47,017 nucleotides of DNA from Fusarium oxysporum f. sp. lycopersici 4287. Its lineage: Eukaryota > Ascomycota > Sordariomycetes > Hypocreales > Nectriaceae. A program made the translations under genes and the position numbers. The DNA lies in the NCBI RefSeq assembly GCF_000149955.1, contig NW_017264857.1:1-47017 (forward strand), written 5' to 3'. How positions within the stretch are numbered: the first letter of the stretch is position 1; every line of letters begins with the position of its first letter. Shown piece by piece: positions 29,645 to 40,530 of this stretch. Below the pieces are notes generated by a model that was given only the letters and a program-made list of their open reading frames with translations, searched no databases and was not told where the DNA came from.

Positions 29645-32095
29645 ATGCCTCACATTCATGATAACGCTGTTACCAATGGCACCAACGGCCATGCAGATGA
29701 CTATGAGCCTGTCAATGTCATCATCCCTATTGGCGGTATCGGTTCTCGGTTCGCCAAGGAGGGATACCGTTTCCCAAAGCCACTCATCAACATTGTTGGG
29801 CAGCCGATGCTCCTATGGTTGATCGACAACCTCAGCCTCCGCCCCAAAGACACTCTATGGATTGCTGTCAATGAGCAAATTGACCATGAGTTCAGAATCG
29901 GCCAGCTTGTCAGCAAGAACTTCCCAAAGGTCAATCTCAAGCTTTTGTTGTTGAGACATCAGACAAAAGGTGCTAGTGAGACTGTAAGTACATCACCAAT
30001 CATCACCTTCGCCCAGATGTCCATTGTCTAACGCTGTCCGCCCTTCTTCAGCTATACATGGTCACTCAGAGCATGACCAAGGAGCACTTACAACACCGGA
30101 CCGTATCTCTCGATTGCGATACGATTTATTGGAATGACATCTTGAGCTCTGTGCGGAAGCTGCCCAGCGGCCATGGTGGTTGCTTCTACTTTATCGACCA
30201 AGGTGATAAGCCCATCTTCTCTTACATCCAGACAGAAAACGAATCGTAAGTTACCATTTGCATTCTTCGCTCATCACCATCATCCCTCTGTAACAGAAAA
30301 AGACTAACCACCATTCTATGCAGGCCCGGTGCGGAACGAATCATCGACATCCAAGAGAAGAAAGCCATCAGCAACAAAGCCAACACAGGAGCTTACGTCT
30401 TCCCCTCCGCCGCCGACCTTAAGGCCTGGGCCGCCGAGAATCTCGACGTAAAACATCCCGACGGTGCTGAAGTGGGCGAGTATTACACCTCACAAGTCAT
30501 CTCCATGATGGTCCAGAGCGGTGTTCCGTTCATCGGCCTGCCCATCCAGAAGAAGGACTTTTCTGTCGTTGGCACCCCAGAGCAGCTCCAGGAGCTACTC
30601 GCAGCCCTCAAAAAAGACAATCACAGCATGCCAGCCACGCTGAAGAAGCGCAGGTTCTGCTTTGACTTGGACATGACGCTCGTGGGAGTCCCCGCTGTTT
30701 CGGGTGATTACTCGACTTGCCCGCCTATCTCTAAGAATATTCGCCTGGTGCAGCAGCTTTACAAGGCTGGTCACTACATCATCATCGTAAGTACAACAGA
30801 CTTATTCTCCAAGCCACATACTGACGTCCTCCCAGCAAACAGCACGCAGAATGAAGACTCATTACGGCAACCCCGGCAGAGTCCTCGCCGACGTCGGTCT
30901 CGTCACCTTCCAACAGCTCTCAGACTACGAGATTCCCTACCACGAGATCAACTTCGGCAAGCCCTACGCTGACGTGTACGTCGACGACTTGGCTGTCAAC
31001 GCCAATCTCGACACCGCCCGTGAACTCGGCTGGATCCTCGACGAGCCTGAAGTCACACCCCGGCTCGGCCAAGTACGTAGGAGTTCTGCCGAAGACGTCA
31101 AGAAGGCCGGTATGATTGCCGCGCGTGACTTCAACACTGTCCAGATCATCAGAGACAAGGTCATCAAGTCTAGCAAATCTGAGGCTATTCTTGGTGAGCT
31201 GTACTTCTACGCTCACATGCCGCCTACACTGTCTCGTATCTTTCCCTCTGTTTATAGCGTCGACTATATCCCTGCCACTTCAACCTACAGCATCACAATG
31301 GAGAACCGTCGTGGCCGCACATTCTCCCATCTCCTCGTCGGCCGCTCAATCACCAAAGGCCGTCTCACCAAATTCCTCGAGACGCTGCACACTATCCACA
31401 CAGCACCAAACACCACAACACAGCCCGTCTTAGATGTCCCCGAAGCGCTAGAGGCCAGGTTTGCACCAAAGGCGCCTGGTGAACATCCTATCAACATCTA
31501 CGCCAATTACGGCACCAAGCTACGCAGCAGATACTACCAGCATCGCGATCGCTACGACGCGCTGGGTCCACTAGCTGCATCGCTCTTTGCGCGCCTAGAT
31601 GAGTTTCTCGACACGTATGAGGCTGAGGAGAAGGGCGTTCACGCAAACGTCATCCATGGTGATCCGGTGTTCAGCAACGCCATCATTTCGGATGATGAAA
31701 GGACCGTTAGCTTCATTGATGTGCGGTGCCAGCTGGAGAATTACCTCACCCCCGAGGGCGACATCAACTATGATCTTGGCAAGGTCTTGCAATCGCTGTG
31801 CGGGTACGACTATATCCTCTTCATGAGTGCCAATAACTACGACCTCACGGGAGCTCTGGAGGATGATAAGCCGCTGTTGGATGAGGCGGATACTGAGCTG
31901 TTGAACGAGCTTCAGGAGCAGTTCTTTGATTTCCTCAAGAACAACTATTCTGTGAGGCTACATCGCAAGACTTTGTTCCGCGTCACAGCCTCTCTATTCT
32001 TCAGTCTTATCCCATTGCACCGAAAGGAGCTGGGAGCCGTATTTCTGCGCATGTGTAAGGAGACGTTAGACAAGGCGGGTGGTATTGGCTATTAA
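29645..32095 (+). CDS. Three-domain sugar-activation protein: nucleotidyltransferase + HAD phosphatase + APH-like kinase
   Basis: Exons 29645-29983, 30052-30245, 30324-30786 and 30836-32095 join into 751 residues; introns are 49-78 bp with good sites. Residues 23-250 are a sugar-phosphate nucleotidyltransferase: VNVIIPIGGIGSRF then RFPKPLI (30-48), and SLDCDTIYW for the metal Asp. Residues 287-400 are a HAD phosphatase: FDLDMTLVG (nucleophile Asp292), QTARRMKTH (motif II region, 333), and KPYADVYVDD (374-383). Residues 440-740 are an aminoglycoside-phosphotransferase/choline-kinase fold: VIHGDPVFSN (606-613) and FIDVR (Asp627). The three activities, kinase, phosphatase and nucleotidyltransferase, are those needed to turn a sugar phosphate into an activated sugar, as in bacterial heptose or capsule pathways. 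The chain is soluble and probably cytosolic. It lies head-to-head with the transporter fusion. The actual substrate is unknown. Confidence 0.92.
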
Positions 32096-32483
32096 GTCTG
32101 TCTGTCGCATCATTAATGTATATATTTCCGCTCCAAGTCAAAATTGAAGGCCCTGGCTTGACGGGTGATTACAATAAGTCTTTTCCTTATCTCGCGATCA
32201 CCAAGTTCCACATTCATCCACATAAAAATGTCAGACTGCGGCCAAAGGCTTCCGTTGAAGGAGCCCGTTCGGTGATAAGATTCACAAACATCGGTCCCGG
32301 TGTTTTCACGGTGATATTACAACCGCGATCCCGGAGCCCGCCGGCGATAGTAGATCCACTCTCGGCCTCGGTATTCTTAGAACTGCGAGCGGGCCAAGTA
32401 TAAAACGCCCATCTATCACTTGAACCCTCTTATCTTCAATCTCTATCTTTATTCACACTGCATATATAACCTAATACCGCGCA
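32096..32483. other. Short intergenic spacer
   Basis: Holds the 3' flank of the three-domain gene and the promoter of the next gene, with TATATAA at 32463-32469 just before the start at 32484. No other feature was seen. Confidence 0.35.
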
Positions 32484-33007
32484 ATGTCTGCTCATTCCTC
32501 AAATCCAGATCCTGTTCCCGTTGTCATTATTGGCTGGGGTCGTGAAAATGGCGTCGTCTTCATGCCGAAAATCTTTGCAGAACACAAGTCTCCGTATGTC
32601 ATGACAGCCATGATGGACTTTGAAGAGACATTAGAGCCCTACCGATACTCGCCACACAATCTTGGAGTCGTTCTGCATAACTTGCATCCTCGCCCCCGAG
32701 CTCTCATTATCGGTATCGCTGTTCCACCTTCTCTCACAGACGAAATCACCGCTGTGTGGAACGAGTATGTGGACTCAGTTTTAAAGAAAGAGTCTAAAGA
32801 TGATCAAGATTGGAAGAAGAATGCCATCAGCCCGGTATGCATTCTCCCTACCTTATGAGTTACGTATCACTGATACAGGTTTAGCTTTCACTTACACATT
32901 ACGTTGATCCTGCTATCTTTGAACGTCCACCGATGGATATGGGTTGGGAGAATGAGATGTTCAAACACCTTGATGCCGTATTCCGACCTGAGATCCAGTG
33001 GGACTAG
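32484..33007 (+). CDS. Small protein of unknown function, two exons
   Basis: Exons 32484-32834 and 32885-33007, with the intron at 32835-32884 (GTATGC donor, GTTTAG acceptor), give 157 residues. The nearer CAG acceptor at 32878 would bring an immediate stop, so the later one was chosen. The protein opens with a strand-rich VPVVIIGWGRENGVVFMPKIF, has a second hydrophobic strand RALIIGIAVPPSLTDEI, and ends with an acidic/aromatic segment (FERPPMDMGWENEMFKHLDAVF). No signal peptide or membrane segment is evident. It looks like a small alpha/beta-fold protein, but I do not recognise the family. It follows the three-domain sugar gene in the same direction after 390 bp; whether it belongs to that pathway is open. 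Confidence 0.65.
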
Positions 33008-33841
33008 ATGGACCGATGTTCAGAGGACTTTTAGACCACAGAAGCATTAACATTCTGGTATAGATAATGCTTTCCGTTGATACGCGAGATGTAGGTCACT
33101 ATGATCATTGCGTGTGTAAGCTTGTTTAGTTCCTAAGAATCCTGAAGATTGAGTTTCATCGCCATTATTTTTGCTTAACGGCTTCTCCAGGGTATTTGAT
33201 TTATCAGCGCCTTCATCCTATGCTCCTTCTGTACTTTGTGATCAACTTGTGTGTTTAAATTTGGGGCATAAAAAACTAGCGTCAGCTCCAGAATCAAGAT
33301 AAAGAGCACATATTGTCACAAACAGGCAATATACTTGGTCTCTTTGTACTCAACTTGAGGCAATGCTCAGCAACGCCAACCTTTGCGGTCTGGAATTAGA
33401 TGGGGACTGGTGGCAGAGAAAAGCATTGGCTTCAAATTGCTTGACATCGCTGAAAAGTGAACTTGGGTACACTTGTTGTTTATTTGATACCTACACTGGC
33501 TTTATTACTCACTGTACGGAAGGAAATTATATTTTCACATCTCTTCAGGTAAGTTTTAACGGTCGGCGGCTGAATGAGAAGGCCCACTCTTTCACGCGAA
33601 TTGTGATGGGCATCACAGAGACATGGATGTATTTGTCTACAGCGTCACGCCCTTTGGTTGATTAGTTGTCTCTCTCTCAATTGTTGCTTTTATTTAACTA
33701 ACTGCACATATACATGCAGTCTCCTGTACTTAAACCTATTATCACTGAAGGCAGATCTCACGTTCTACTGAAGTCCTACGGTTCCCTTGTCTCCCTACTT
33801 TTGCCTCTAACAAAGGAGAAACTCAGTCACCAACCTCAGTA
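33008..33841. other. Intergenic stretch; one weak frame
   Basis: A 100-codon frame at 33363-33665 has an ATG but no recognisable features and a composition like its surroundings, so it is not called. The rest contains only short frames. Confidence 0.35.
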
Positions 33842-34534
33842 ATGGCGTTCCCAGCAGTATCTGACCCACCGCCAATGTTCAAAACGAAAATGTTAGACGA
33901 CAGTCAAGACCTTCTGGAGTCTCGTCTCCCTACAAGATTAAAGTATATACTAGCCAGGACTTCTTTGACAGTTCTGTCCTGCGAGAACTCCGGACCATCA
34001 TCAACGCTGCCTACCGAAGCCATGACATCAATCCCGCAGGAGAAATCGGCGAAAGAATCCAATACGATACTCAAATCGTCAATGAAATCGGTACAAATGG
34101 CTTCACGGTTGTCATGTCTTGCGGGGATGAGATTGTTGGCTCAGCAAGTGTCAAAGATTGGAAGCCCACCGCCCAAGAAAACGACTGGAAGCCGGCCGGT
34201 CATTATGTCGGGAAGAGTGCCGACGAGGCTTCAGCTATGGACTCCGCGCCATCCGTACGGGAAACCGCTAGCTGCGAAGGAGATGTCGAGGTTTTCATGG
34301 TTGCCGTCAAACCTGAACTTCAATACAGAAAGAAGGGAATTGCAGAAGGCCTCCTCCAGAAGTTCTGTCCAAAAGAAACTCACGTGCGAGTAATACTTAG
34401 AGTCGTTCGAAAAAAAAAATAGCCGATACTGGCTGAAGAAACGATACCAGATTGTTGGTGAACGCTACTGCCCGCCCTTAGCATGAGATGTGGAAAAGGC
34501 ATTTATCTTACTGGCCATGAGGAAAGACATTTAG
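33842..34534 (+). pseudogene. GNAT acetyltransferase pseudogene
   Basis: A GNAT-like protein can be followed across three frames. The start MAFPAVSDP is in one frame. After a one-base shift within the C-run near 33865, a second frame reads PYKIKVYTSQDFFDSSVLRELRTIINAAYRSHDIN, GFTVVMSCGDEIVGSASV and VEVFMVAVKPELQYRKKGIAEGLL, the last being the acetyl-CoA-binding region. A run of ten A at 34410-34419 shifts frame again. The remaining SRYWLKKRYQIVGERYCPP is cut by a TGA where Trp would be expected, before the open tail ending at 34534. The lesions are one indel in a C homopolymer, one in an A homopolymer and one G-to-A nonsense change. Indels could be sequencing errors, but the nonsense change is independent. 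The gene is most likely non-functional. Confidence 0.7.
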
Positions 34535-34971
34535 ATGAGACATAATAACGTGTGACAGTAACGAGAGGAATATGTATATATGATGATAGAGTGTGTGGAA
34601 CTAATAAAGTTGTATTTGACTAAAGTTTCAATGAATATTCAAACCATGCAGGTGAAGAGCGAACCCATGTTGTTGAAATAAACCCCTGATGCTTATGCGA
34701 TGCGATACCAACATAATATACCATGCAGAAAATAACAGCCTTCCCAGATAATAATGGAACACCGAGAGTGTCTTTCAAGTCAGTACTTGTCGATACAGCT
34801 CATGATCTCGTTGGTCCACCATTCGACTCGACTGTTTTATCAAGCTGACGTTTTAAAAGTGTTGTGAAATAGCGAAATTGAGCTTGGCCCATTGTGTAGG
34901 TTTGCGTCGATGCTTGAACAAAAATTAAGATGGATAACTTGGCTGGCACAGTGAGCCAATAATGTTCAAAA
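34535..34971. other. Spacer, nothing recognised
   Basis: About 430 bp between the dead acetyltransferase and the repeat-protein frame. A reverse-strand open frame (34800-35351) extends through it but overlaps the repeat protein in another frame; see the notes on that gene. Confidence 0.3.
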
Positions 34972-35517
34972 TTACGACCAGATCGACTTTCTCGGGGAAC
35001 GCCTTCCTTTATTTTCGGGCCAGGGGTGTTGTACGGGAGGCCTTTTCCTACAATGCCCTTTTGCAAGAGGTGGAAGAACTGTTTGTCTATGGGAAGGTGA
35101 CCAAGACTCTTGCTGGGGAGGTCTTTTCCTGCAATACCCTTCTGAAACAGTTGGGAGAGAGTTGAAACTATGGAAAGGCTGCGAATGCTTTTGGTTGGGA
35201 GGCTTTCTGAGAGAATACCCGTGCGAGAAATGCTGTTGGGGAGGCGGCGAAAACACTTGCTGTGGAGGCGATTTCCTGCCGAACCCTGTGGAAGAAGGTG
35301 GAAAATGCTCGGGTGTATCAGAAGAGAATGCATGCTTTCGCTTGGGAGCATCTCTGAGAGAATACCCGTGTTTGAAATGCTTAGGTTCTCTTAGGGAATA
35401 CCCATGGTTGAAATGCGTTGGATGAGATTGACTGGTGCCATTGTATTGGTTTCCAGCTTGCCAATGACTCCTCTTCTGCTTGTATGAGGCCGTTGGCCTG
35501 GATGAACCGCTACCCAT
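34972..35517 (-). CDS. Repeat-containing basic protein of unknown function
   Basis: A 181-residue frame starts at ATG 35517 (MGSGSSRPTASYKQKR). Gly2 and Ser6 fit an N-myristoylation signal, though this is only a sequence hint. The body is made of degenerate repeats with core G-[YFH]-x-x-[RK]-x-P-P. GYSLR occurs at 39-43, 51-55 and 100-104; GFGRKSPPQQ at 78-87; GYCRKRPPQQ at 127-136; GHCRKRPPVQ at 154-163. The last three units are spaced exactly 27 residues (81 bp). Composition is rich in His, Pro, Gln, Lys and Arg, suggesting a disordered protein. Because the repeats are DNA-level, another reverse-strand frame (34800-35351) is also open with its own 27-residue repeats (KGIAGKDLPSK, KGIVGKGLPYN), so the true frame is not certain. 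No family was recognised. Confidence 0.5.
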   Translation of the reverse strand: MGSGSSRPTASYKQKRSHWQAGNQYNGTSQSHPTHFNHGYSLREPKHFKHGYSLRDAPKRKHAFSSDTPEHFPPSSTGFGRKSPPQQVFSPPPQQHFSHGYSLRKPPNQKHSQPFHSFNSLPTVSEGYCRKRPPQQESWSPSHRQTVLPPLAKGHCRKRPPVQHPWPENKGRRSPRKSIWS

Positions 35518-37046
35518 CTTGAAGGTCTTGTTAAAATGTCTGAGCTGTGATGTTGTGTGGCTGGTGCCTCAGGAAGGATGTTCGAACAACAGAGCTGAGT
35601 GAAGCTGAGTTGATGAGTTGGAGCTGACAGAAAATGTTAATGTATATGCGTATATACCAACGAGTCGAAAACAGAGTGAGAGTAAGAGTCTGTGTATGTG
35701 TCTGTACCAAAGAGAGAGAGGCAGAGTCAGAGTATGTATCTGTTTCTGTGCTCACGTCCAAGACTGAAATGTACTTGGGTATCTGAGAAGGGAACCTGGA
35801 ACAATGGAGCTGAGTGACCTTGGCTTGGTAATCTCGAGCAGACTGTTCAAGTGTATGCTTAGGAGGAAAAACTGAAATGGAGGGAACAGGGGACAGATGC
35901 CCTTTTTATAGCACGAAGGTGATCTGGGAGAAGCTTAAACTTGACTCACAAAAGGCATCATGGTACTCGAGCCCACGCTTTACTTTGAGTTTGGAAGCAT
36001 CGTGTGAATGACTGTTCACGAACATGGAGGCAAACCAACCATGGTTGGGCGAGAAACACGTCACAGGAAATGAAAGCTCTTTACAGAAAGTATGGTATTC
36101 GAAGGACATAGTTCTTGATACGTCGGTTTCTCAGCGGTCTAGTTATTGGGGTCCTTGAACCCTTCTGCTGAAGAAGCAAAGAGATGTAAATTTATCCCCT
36201 GCATGATGTTAAAGACAATTATCGACTTCAACTGTGCGAAACGATTGGTCCATGACATTGACAAGTGCAAAGAGATTCAGATACCCAACTCTAGCATTCC
36301 CATGGCACCTGCAATTGGTCTGCTGGCTGCTGTCGACATTCACGCTGCGTGAATTCGGATATGAGAGTTGGTCTCTTCTATAGCCTCTTGGTCCTTACTA
36401 TCATAAGGCGAAAAGAAGTTTTCACATACAGATCGTGTAAAAGTAACTTTAGTATATACCCAAGGCTTACCGCGCAAGCGATCAATCAGCTGTTCGGCTT
36501 GACCCGTGTTTCGTGCTGTTCACAACCTTATCCGGTGTACGCATCGCCACCTGAGCTGTTGTGGAAGCTTATTGCTTGTTGTCAATATAAAGTTTTTGAA
36601 CACATGGAAGCCTGAGTGTAAAGCTTATACATTTACAGCCTCGTCAGTAAGAGTAAGCTTTTTGGCCGTCTCGGCGAGACAACAGACTCTCCAGGATTGA
36701 GTCACAACAAAACTTCGAGGCAAGACACTTAGCAAATGAACCGTCGAACATTTCACATATACCTCACATACGTAATCTTCATCAGTTTTTAATTAGACTT
36801 GTGCTTTTAATCGTAATATTGGGAGTCAGAGATATTATTAGACGGCGCGTTGTTACTTAATTACCTGTCTGCTTGAACAATAAACTCATGGTTCAATCAC
36901 GTGAGCTCGGGCAGGTAAAAAGTCTAGCGCCGCAATCAAACTTACTCCGTACATACTCTCAACTCCGCCCGGGGACCTTACTCCGAAGTACTCCGACGCG
37001 AAACGCAGAGCGCCGATTGCAGTTCTGATGATAGTTCCCCGACGCT
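35518..37046. other. Intergenic stretch with a GA-rich simple-sequence patch and the cluster regulator's promoter
   Basis: At 35670-35745 there are GAGAGAGAG and repeated AGAGTCTGTGTATGTGTCTGT-type units, a low-complexity patch duplicated once. Between 35760 and 36900 only short frames without features are seen. The last 100 bp before 37047 carry the repeated TACTCCGA sites described separately. Confidence 0.4.
36979..36996 (-). promoter_or_regulatory. Two direct TACTCCGA sites (TCGGAGTA on the reverse strand) in the regulator promoter
   Basis: TACTCCGA occurs at 36979-36986 and again at 36989-36996, one helical turn apart and 51-68 bp upstream of the regulator's ATG. A shorter match (TTACTCCG) lies at 36942-36949. 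The same 8-mer occurs in both bidirectional promoters of the cluster (40531, 43124, 43138, 43192). It contains the CGG triplet favoured by Zn2Cys6 proteins, so it is a candidate self-regulatory site of the gene at 37047. The binding is inferred, not shown. Confidence 0.6.
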
Positions 37047-39175
37047 ATGCGTTCTAGACAAGCAGCATGTGATCCCTGCAGAAAGGCCAAGCTCGCGTGT
37101 GACCATAGCAGGCCATGCTGCTCACGGTGTAGAAACCAAGGGAAACCGTCGCTATGTGTTTACAGAGCCACTCCCTTCAAGCGGAAGCGAACTGCTGCTT
37201 CTCCGCAAATGCCACGGGAGGGTCCATCTCCACAGTCAGTATTCACGTCCGATCGTTATGTATATAACGAAGTGTCTAAACATAGATTGACATGATAGTG
37301 ACAATCATCCCGAGACTCCGACCGTGTCGCAAACTCCGGGGACGCGCCGCACTCAGCTTTATCCGAATCCAGGGCACCTCGGTCGCTCAAGCCATGTCAC
37401 CATCTTCAATGAGATCTTCCCCGAGGATGTTGACCAGGATATCATGAATAATAGCCCAGCTGCCATTAGCAACCGCTCACCGGCTGCAGTCTACCCCGAG
37501 CAAGCTGCTTTGGACGTTGACCCGCAAGTAAAGCAAGCGTCAGGCTTGATCAAGTTGTTGGTAGAGAGATTTGGTCTCCGGCATTTACAAGATCTTGTGT
37601 CATTCTGGATCAAAAAGGGGATCAACTTGGCCCTTGCAGAACCTTTCGTTGCTATGTTCTCTAAATACACCAACTATTCCTGCCTCACCTCATTTGAAGA
37701 TACAGATTGGCATTCTGAACTGGCCTCCAAATTATCAAGGAATACAAACCGTCCCTTGATCATAACGGCATCCACGACACTGGCGGCTTTTGTGGATGCG
37801 TTCCTCGGCGTAAACACACGCTGGGAGAGCGTAGGGATATTCATGTGCGCTGTTCTTCGAGCCTCCATGGATGTCCCGTTTTTTCCTCCACTATATTCAA
37901 CAAACGAACAAAAGGTTGAGCTGCGGGAACTATCACTCAGGCTGGCTACTAGCTCCCTCGACATTTGTGTATCTTTGGACTGCCTGAATGACATGCAGCA
38001 TGTTCTCCAATATGAGCATTGTATTATTCACTCCTACATCTATGGTGATCAAAGTACTAGAGTCATACGATAGATGATAGCCATTTGCTAATGGTAGATA
38101 GGTTATCATATGTGGCGAAGAGTCGGGGATGTTATATCATCCATCATGGCCCTCGGGTACCACGAAGACTTGTCTAAAAAGGCCGATACACCCATGTTTC
38201 TCATTGAGTTACAAAAAGCAGCATTCGCTCGGATATACTCACTTGATAAGAACTCATCGTTATTTCTAGGCCGCCCACTTCGTTTGAGCAAAAGATTCTG
38301 CCATTTCCAGCTCCCTGACAGCCGACTCCCTTTGGACTGCCAGTCCCCCATGTCGAATGACTTAGAGCTCTATCAATGGGATCCAAACTCCAACATGAAC
38401 TACCGGGCTGACAGTCGCTGGTCAGCTCTATGTGCATTTGTCAAAGAAGATGCGATAGAGCTTTTGTTTGACAATAACCGATCTGATTGTCGGCAGACTA
38501 TTGAGTGAGTCAACAACAGTCTCCGCCCTTACAGGCCTCTGACATGCTAAAACCTCTCAGTGCACTTCAGAACCTGGCAGACAAACATTGGAACGCTTTG
38601 CCGATGCACTTCCGCGTTCGGGATAGCATTAGAAACCACTCTGAAAGTCCTTTCGAACGAGATTTCGTCGCAAGCATCAGGCTTAACCACTTGCACCTGA
38701 TCCTTTTGCTGCGTCGCCTAGCATGGGATCGACTTTCAGAAACAAGCGGGCCCCTAATCGAAGTTGCTATGGAGACGTTGAAGCTTGTAGTCGAACTCAT
38801 CGTGTTACGGGAAGAGCTATCAAACTCGGGCTCGAAACTATCTTTGAAGGTTTGTGCGATCTTTCAAGATATATGTCGACATGCGCTGATCCTCTCCAGA
38901 TCTCTCACTATGGATTGCCCGCCGCGGGCATCATATTGCTAGTCATGCTCAACTCGCACGCCACACCACCAAACCTACGGGCATCGAGAAGCAGGGTTCT
39001 TCAAGATCTTGCGGTTTTGACAACAGAGATTGAACGGGGTACAATAGCGAAAGCAGGAGATCCGAACCATGGATTGCTAACCAAGGCTGCTCAAACAATC
39101 CATCGGTTTCTAAACCAGACTTTAAGTGACGAGAGTAGTTGCCAGCTATACGCAGCCCCTCCAGTGCCAGAATGA
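37047..39175 (+). CDS. Zn2Cys6 transcription factor, likely pathway regulator of the 37-45 kb cluster; C-terminal tail probably cut off
   Basis: Exons 37047-37234, 37299-38053, 38102-38504, 38561-38849 and 38900-39175 join with GT-AG introns of 48-64 bp into 636 residues. The zinc cluster is at the very N-terminus: Cys 8, 11, 18, 25, 28 and 37 (CX2CX6CX6CX2CX8C) followed by KRKR. The regulatory domain shows SGLIKLLVERFGLRHLQDLVSFWIKKGIN, VYNV-like YHMWRRVGDVISSIMALGYHEDL, FARIYSLDKNSSLFLGRPLRLS and ISHYGLPAAGIILLVML. Translation stops at TGA 39173-39175. The same frame then stays open for 55 more codons with typical C-terminal sequence (FSFWEGIADHPFLDGQYLL) to a stop at 39341-39343. A CGA-to-TGA change is the simplest explanation. 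The promoter has repeated TACTCCGA sites shared with the neighbouring metabolic genes. Confidence 0.85.
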
Positions 39176-39343
39176 CCTCAAGATGAGGTTATGTGGGAGC
39201 AGCAGTTTGGGCAGGAAATCAGGGAGTCTGAGTTCTCCTTCTGGGAAGGTATCGCTGACCATCCATTCCTGGATGGCCAATATCTCTTGACGGAAGGCGA
39301 CGGAGTTGAAGAACTTTATGTACCAGAATCGCAACAAATTTGA
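39176..39343 (+). pseudogene. Orphaned C-terminal tail of the cluster regulator
   Basis: Fifty-five in-frame codons follow the regulator's TGA and are acidic and aromatic (EVMWEQQFGQEIRESEFSFWEG, ADHPFLDGQYLL), like the activation tails of related regulators. There is no start codon at its head and no splice path around the TGA was found. It looks like coding sequence left behind by a recent nonsense mutation. Confidence 0.6.
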
Positions 39344-39452
39344 CACCATGCGAAGCTTCAGAAGTACAAATACTTCACCAGTATCTCATATTTAGTATTT
39401 CAACTCAGATACCTACGTTCAAAGATGAAATATAATACAATAATGCCAAGAG

Positions 39453-40375
39453 TTATTTGTACTGCCACTCAAGACTTTGCATATCCTTGCGAATCTTGTA
39501 CCTTTCCTCAGCAACCCGCAGGACATCCAAATCAACCTCGAAGACTTCAACCTTGTCTTCGCAAGGCGGAATACTTCCCAAGGAGCCTAGGATGGGTAAA
39601 GTGACCCTACTAAGGCCGCCTGCGTTACAGAAAACAACCACTGCGTTGTTTTCGAAAGCTCTTGCAGTCAATACGCTTTCGAGAAACACTGTCTCTGCGT
39701 CGCCGTTCAGTTGGCGGATATCCTCACCACCAGCAGTAGACCAATAGGCCGGAATGATGATCAAATCAGCCTCGTCTTGTACCAAGGCGCGAAAGCCTTC
39801 GGGGAAGGTTAGGTCCCAACAAATCAAGAGCCCAGCCCGCAGAGACTTCCCGTTGATGTCCTTTAAGGGAGCATCAAACGCAAGGTGAGGATCCCGTCCG
39901 GATGTAAAATGGAGCCGTTAAGGATGCCAGAGGTTTCTCTTCTGGTATGATCCACAGATATCGCCTGTCCCAGCAGCCAGAAAGTAGGCTACATTCTTTA
40001 ATTCTTCTTCACCCCTTCCCCCAGTATAAGACTCGCAAAGTGTTCCAGGAATAATATTTATATCAAACTCTCGAGCAAGTGCTTGGTATTTGGCCAAACA
40101 TGACATAGACTATTTCATAGCGGCAATGGAATCTGGATGGCTGGGCTCCCAGGAGGTGAGGTGGAACTCTGGCAAAACAGTATCCCTTATCAGCAGCTAA
40201 GCGCAGATAGGATTCTGCCAGGGCAAAATTCTCGGCAACTTTGGCTACCTGCGCTGAAGATTGATCAGTTCCTGGTAGCTGAGAAGGTAGAAAAAGGGTT
40301 CATGAGGGTAATTCATGGGAGTAGTGATACGTTGGGATTGACCTGGCAAAGTGCAATCTTGTATATGGGCGCCAT
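39453..40375 (-). pseudogene. Nitrilase-superfamily hydrolase pseudogene
   Basis: Exon 1 is 40331-40375 (MAPIYKIALCQVNPN), the intron is 40279-40330 (GTATCA...CTTCTCAG), and exon 2 runs to the stop at 39453. The carbon-nitrogen-hydrolase triad is all recognisable: Glu in VLPEFHLTSW, Lys in YQKRNLWHP, Cys in LLICWDLTFPEG. Three lesions break it: a frameshift near 40185 between AADKG and DTVLPEF, TAG at 40110-40112, and TAA at 39918-39920 right after NLWHP. Without these it would encode about 290 residues, the usual size. The family hydrolyses nitriles or amides; this branch also resembles omega-amidases. It is transcribed divergently from the dehydrogenase relic across a 392 bp promoter holding tandem TCGGAGTA sites, so it was part of the same regulon. 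Confidence 0.82.
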
Positions 40376-40530
40376 CCTTCTACAACAAGTTCAGCAACGC
40401 CGAGTAGATATAAAGAATTATCTCCTCCTTTAGTAACGTAGAACTGCGGAGTAGAAAAGCGGGAAGCCAGTCCTAGAAACGGTATGGTGAATGCTGTGGT
40501 GGCGGTAGCGGTGGAGTTGCAGCCCTGGAA

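Noticed and set aside
33363..33665. 100-codon ATG frame
   Set aside because: No motif, signal or splice evidence; composition matches non-coding surroundings.
35670..35745. Possible satellite or telomere-like array
   Set aside because: Only a short GA/TG-rich patch with one imperfect duplication; ordinary simple sequence.
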